From positions 1 through 7,820 of the forward strand of contig JAOULB010000087.1 in the NCBI GenBank assembly GCA_029882235.1: DNA of 7,820 bases, given 5' to 3'. The first letter of the stretch is position 1. The number at the start of each line of letters is the position of its first letter. Below the pieces are notes generated by a model. It saw nothing but the letters and a program-made list of their open reading frames with translations, searched no databases and was not told the DNA's origin. Below are positions 5,706 through 7,820 of the stretch, piece by piece. Position numbers and translations under genes: made by a program. Origin of the DNA: Gammaproteobacteria bacterium (GTDB lineage: Bacteria; Pseudomonadota; Gammaproteobacteria; UBA6429; Thiohalophilaceae).

Positions 5706-7111
5706 CGAGGGAATGCATCTGGGTCGTTGATGACGACCGTTCAATACGCTGGGTACTGGATAAGGCCCTGCAGGCTGCCGATATGGAAGTTGAAACCTTT
5801 GATAACGCTGATTCCATGATTCGTAAACTTGGCGCAAAGCTACCTGATGCCATTATTACCGATGTTCGGATGCCGGGTATGAATGGGCTTGAGCTGTTAC
5901 AAAAGGTTCATAGTGAGCATCCTGACTTACCCATTATTATTATTACTGCACACTCTGATCTTGATAGTGCCGTGTCTGCCTATGAAGGTGGTGCGTTTGA
6001 ATATCTACCCAAACCCTTTGATGTTGATGAGGCGGTAGACCTTGCGCGTCGTGCCGTTCAACATCGTCGTAGTCAATCTGTAGAAAGTACACCGAGCGAA
6101 CCCCTGGTCGGTAACACTGAAATTATTGGCGAAGCACCTTCGATGCAGGAAGTGTTTCGTGCCATTGGTCGTTTATCACGATCAAACATTACTGTATTAA
6201 TTAATGGCGAATCCGGTACCGGTAAAGAACTGGTTGCACAGGCGCTGCATAAACACAGTCCTCGTGCTGAAAATCCATTCATCGCCTTAAACATGGCAGC
6301 AATTCCAAAAGACCTGCTTGAGTCTGAACTGTTTGGTCATGAAAAGGGCGCGTTTACTGGTGCACAGGGTGCACGCAAGGGTCGTTTTGAACAGGCCGAT
6401 GGCGGTACGCTATTTCTGGATGAGATTGGTGACATGCCTGCCGATCTACAAACACGCTTACTGCGTGTACTTGCCGATGGTGAGTTTTACCGTGTCGGCG
6501 GTCATTCACCCGTGAAGGTTGATGTGCGCATTATTGCCGCGACTCATCAGAACCTTGAAACACGAGTTGAAGAGGGTTTGTTCCGCGAAGATCTGTTTCA
6601 TCGCCTCAATGTTATTCGCATTCATATCCCCGCGCTGCGTGAACGCCAGCAGGATATTCCTTTACTGGCGAAACACTTTCTTGATAAAGCAGCGAAAGAA
6701 CTGGGTATGGAATGCAAAACGCTGGATAAGGAAACAAGCGAATACATCAGCAAACTCAGCTGGCAGGGAAATGTACGCCAGCTTGAAAATGTCTGCCACT
6801 GGCTGACGGTGATGTCACCCGGACAGGATATTCATATTGATGATCTGCCCCCCGAGTTGCGCGAGAGTACAAACACCGTCAGCACCGGCACACGCTGGAC
6901 CGATGCACTGCGCACCTGGGCCGAAGGCCAACTCGCCCAGGGCGAAGAAAACCTGCTCGACTCCGCCATGCCTGAATTTGAAAAAGTCATGATCAAATCC
7001 GCACTGCAAAAATCAGGCGGACGCCGCCAGGATGCCGCACACCTGCTCGGCTGGGGACGTAATACCCTGACGCGTAAGATCAAAGAGCTAGGTTTAGAAG
7101 GAACGATATAA
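5702..7111 (+). CDS. ntrC: Nitrogen response regulator NtrC (sigma-54 activator)
   Basis: This 469-residue bacterial enhancer-binding protein drives sigma-54 transcription of nitrogen genes when phosphorylated by NtrB. The receiver domain (about 5-120) has the acidic pocket Asp10-12, phosphoacceptor Asp54 (TDVRMPG), Thr82 and Lys104. The AAA+ domain (about 137-385) has Walker A GESGTGKE (169-176), the sigma-54 contact loop GAFTGA (216-221), Walker B with GGTLFLDEIGD (234-244), and the arginine-rich ALRERQQDIP segment. The C-terminal Fis-type helix-turn-helix (about 437-466) contains LLGWGRNTLTRKIKELG, almost the enteric sequence, fitting the operators in this window. GGAG lies 9 bases before the ATG, and the start overlaps the ntrB stop. 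From about base 6840 onward codons become strongly C-ending, unlike the earlier T-rich part. All functional motifs are intact. An alternative symbol is glnG. Confidence 0.97.
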   Translation: MTRECIWVVDDDRSIRWVLDKALQAADMEVETFDNADSMIRKLGAKLPDAIITDVRMPGMNGLELLQKVHSEHPDLPIIIITAHSDLDSAVSAYEGGAFEYLPKPFDVDEAVDLARRAVQHRRSQSVESTPSEPLVGNTEIIGEAPSMQEVFRAIGRLSRSNITVLINGESGTGKELVAQALHKHSPRAENPFIALNMAAIPKDLLESELFGHEKGAFTGAQGARKGRFEQADGGTLFLDEIGDMPADLQTRLLRVLADGEFYRVGGHSPVKVDVRIIAATHQNLETRVEEGLFREDLFHRLNVIRIHIPALRERQQDIPLLAKHFLDKAAKELGMECKTLDKETSEYISKLSWQGNVRQLENVCHWLTVMSPGQDIHIDDLPPELRESTNTVSTGTRWTDALRTWAEGQLAQGEENLLDSAMPEFEKVMIKSALQKSGGRRQDAAHLLGWGRNTLTRKIKELGLEGTI

Positions 7112-7117
7112 AAAAAT

Positions 7118-7144
7118 AAGCCGAAGCAACTGCTTCGGCTTTTT
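7118..7144. terminator. Bidirectional terminator between ntrC and the lipase gene
   Basis: The arms AAGCCGAAGC and GCTTCGGCTT (outer ends 7118 and 7141) form a stem with a 4-base AACT loop, or slightly longer with a 2-base loop. T residues run to 7144 on the plus strand, and a mirror A-run at 7110-7116 gives a U-run on the minus strand. It therefore serves both convergent genes: 6 bases after the ntrC stop and about 20 bases after the lipase stop. Confidence 0.92.
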
Positions 7145-7163
7145 AACATTGATTAAAACAATA

Positions 7164-7820
7164 TTAAACTGGCGTCACTTTGTGTACAGCTTCAATTGCT
7201 CTGCTTGCTAATTGATAGAGTGCCTGAGTTAAACGAACAAGAACCCAGCGTATAAAGTCAAAGGTAATTTCTTTCACCTTACTCACCACGCCACCAATTA
7301 ATGACATGATTCGTTGCAACAGGCTCATGACCATGCCACCAATCTCTTTTGACGCCTGAGCACCTTTCGCCATGACCATGGCCATACGATCCAGCAGTGT
7401 AAGCCCCGTAGATAATCCTGCCTGAAACCCAATACCAACAGCCTGCATAATCTTTTTCAACACATACATGATCGCCGTTTGAATCATGGTAACGGTATTC
7501 ATTGCAAACTGAAGAGGGGAGCTGGAACCTAACCAGCTATCGACCTGTGCATCCCAATCCATCGCGGGCTGTTTAACGCGTAAATTATCCCACTCCTTAC
7601 TGCTCTGGACAGATTCTATATATTTTTCCATTTTATGGTATGTGATCCATGGTACGCCTGGGCTATCAATAAAACACTCAGTTCCAGGCTGTGGAACATG
7701 CGTAAATGGCCATAGTGGAATCATACTTACGACATCGGTTTTATGATACGCACGAAATATATTCTCAGGCTTAACTTGCTGGGTAACACTTTGTGCAAAC
7801 TGTAGACCACCCACTCTGGG
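7164..7820 (-). CDS. Class 3 lipase family protein, C-terminal part (runs off window)
   Basis: The reading frame stays open to the window edge; 218 C-terminal residues are visible. The first residues read PRVGGLQFA, matching the GSPRVGn-xFA strand that follows the nucleophile serine in class 3 lipases (alpha/beta hydrolases). The GxSxG motif and N-terminus must therefore lie outside. Next comes FRAYHKTDVVSMIPLWPFTHV, where Asp29 (counted from the edge) is the expected catalytic Asp before the conserved proline, and then YHKMEKY, where His62 is the candidate catalytic histidine. After the hydrolase core, residues about 85-218 form a long tail rich in Met, Ala and Leu with amphipathic or hydrophobic helices (about 105-150 and 160-205), unusual for a minimal lipase and possibly membrane-associating. 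The in-frame GTG at 7814 is not a real start because it splits the PRVG motif. Substrate and location are unknown. Confidence 0.75.
   Translation of the reverse strand, partial: PRVGGLQFAQSVTQQVKPENIFRAYHKTDVVSMIPLWPFTHVPQPGTECFIDSPGVPWITYHKMEKYIESVQSSKEWDNLRVKQPAMDWDAQVDSWLGSSSPLQFAMNTVTMIQTAIMYVLKKIMQAVGIGFQAGLSTGLTLLDRMAMVMAKGAQASKEIGGMVMSLLQRIMSLIGGVVSKVKEITFDFIRWVLVRLTQALYQLASRAIEAVHKVTPV

Noticed and set aside
6358..6374. Repeated GGTGCAC motifs looking like NtrC half-sites inside ntrC
   Set aside because: They encode the conserved GAFTGAQGAR segment, are direct rather than inverted repeats, and lie deep in coding sequence.
7812..7814. GTG as the lipase start codon
   Set aside because: It splits the conserved PRVG motif and the frame is open to the window edge, so the gene simply continues beyond.

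Overview
The window looks like a chromosomal segment of a gammaproteobacterium with roughly balanced base composition. The evidence is a glnA - DUF4124 protein - ntrB - ntrC locus whose products closely follow the enteric/pseudomonad NtrBC-GlnA families. The NtrC recognition helix, with GWGRNTLTRK, reads as in enterics, and NtrC-type operators (TGCACY-N4-TGGTGCA) sit upstream of glnA and ntrB. I cannot name a genus. Nothing indicates a plasmid, phage, transposon or CRISPR array; this is mainly core nitrogen regulation flanked by unrelated housekeeping or accessory genes.

Layout. (1) 1-616, minus strand: a small lipoprotein of unknown function with a strong ribosome site and its own intrinsic terminator. 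(2) 753-2164, plus strand: a TusA-family sulfur-carrier protein overlapping by ATGA a Zn-type cation diffusion facilitator that begins with six consecutive histidines. No terminator follows. (3) 2165-3739: an NtrC operator beginning at the base after the CDF stop codon, then glnA (type I glutamine synthetase with every catalytic residue checked and the adenylylation tyrosine), closed by a GC-rich terminator. (4) 3776-4411: an exported DUF4124 protein. (5) 4412-7144: a 205-base control region with a near-perfect NtrC operator, a degenerate second operator and a possible 20-codon leader ORF whose stop overlaps the ntrB start; then ntrB and ntrC overlapping by ATGA, ending in a bidirectional terminator. 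(6) 7164-7820, minus strand: the 3' part of a class 3 lipase gene that runs off the window.

How the genes work together. NtrB phosphorylates or dephosphorylates NtrC according to nitrogen status (normally through PII, not encoded here). NtrC is expected to bind the operators in front of glnA and its own operon, giving regulation of ammonia assimilation plus autoregulation. No well-spaced sigma-54 promoter is visible in front of glnA, and only a weak one before ntrB, so the operators may act largely as repressor sites over sigma-70 promoters; this is inference. The least ordinary points are the possible ntrB leader ORF, the operator/promoter arrangement at glnA, the TusA-CDF coupling, the apparent duplicated C-terminal fold of the CDF, and a shift in codon use near the 3' end of ntrC.
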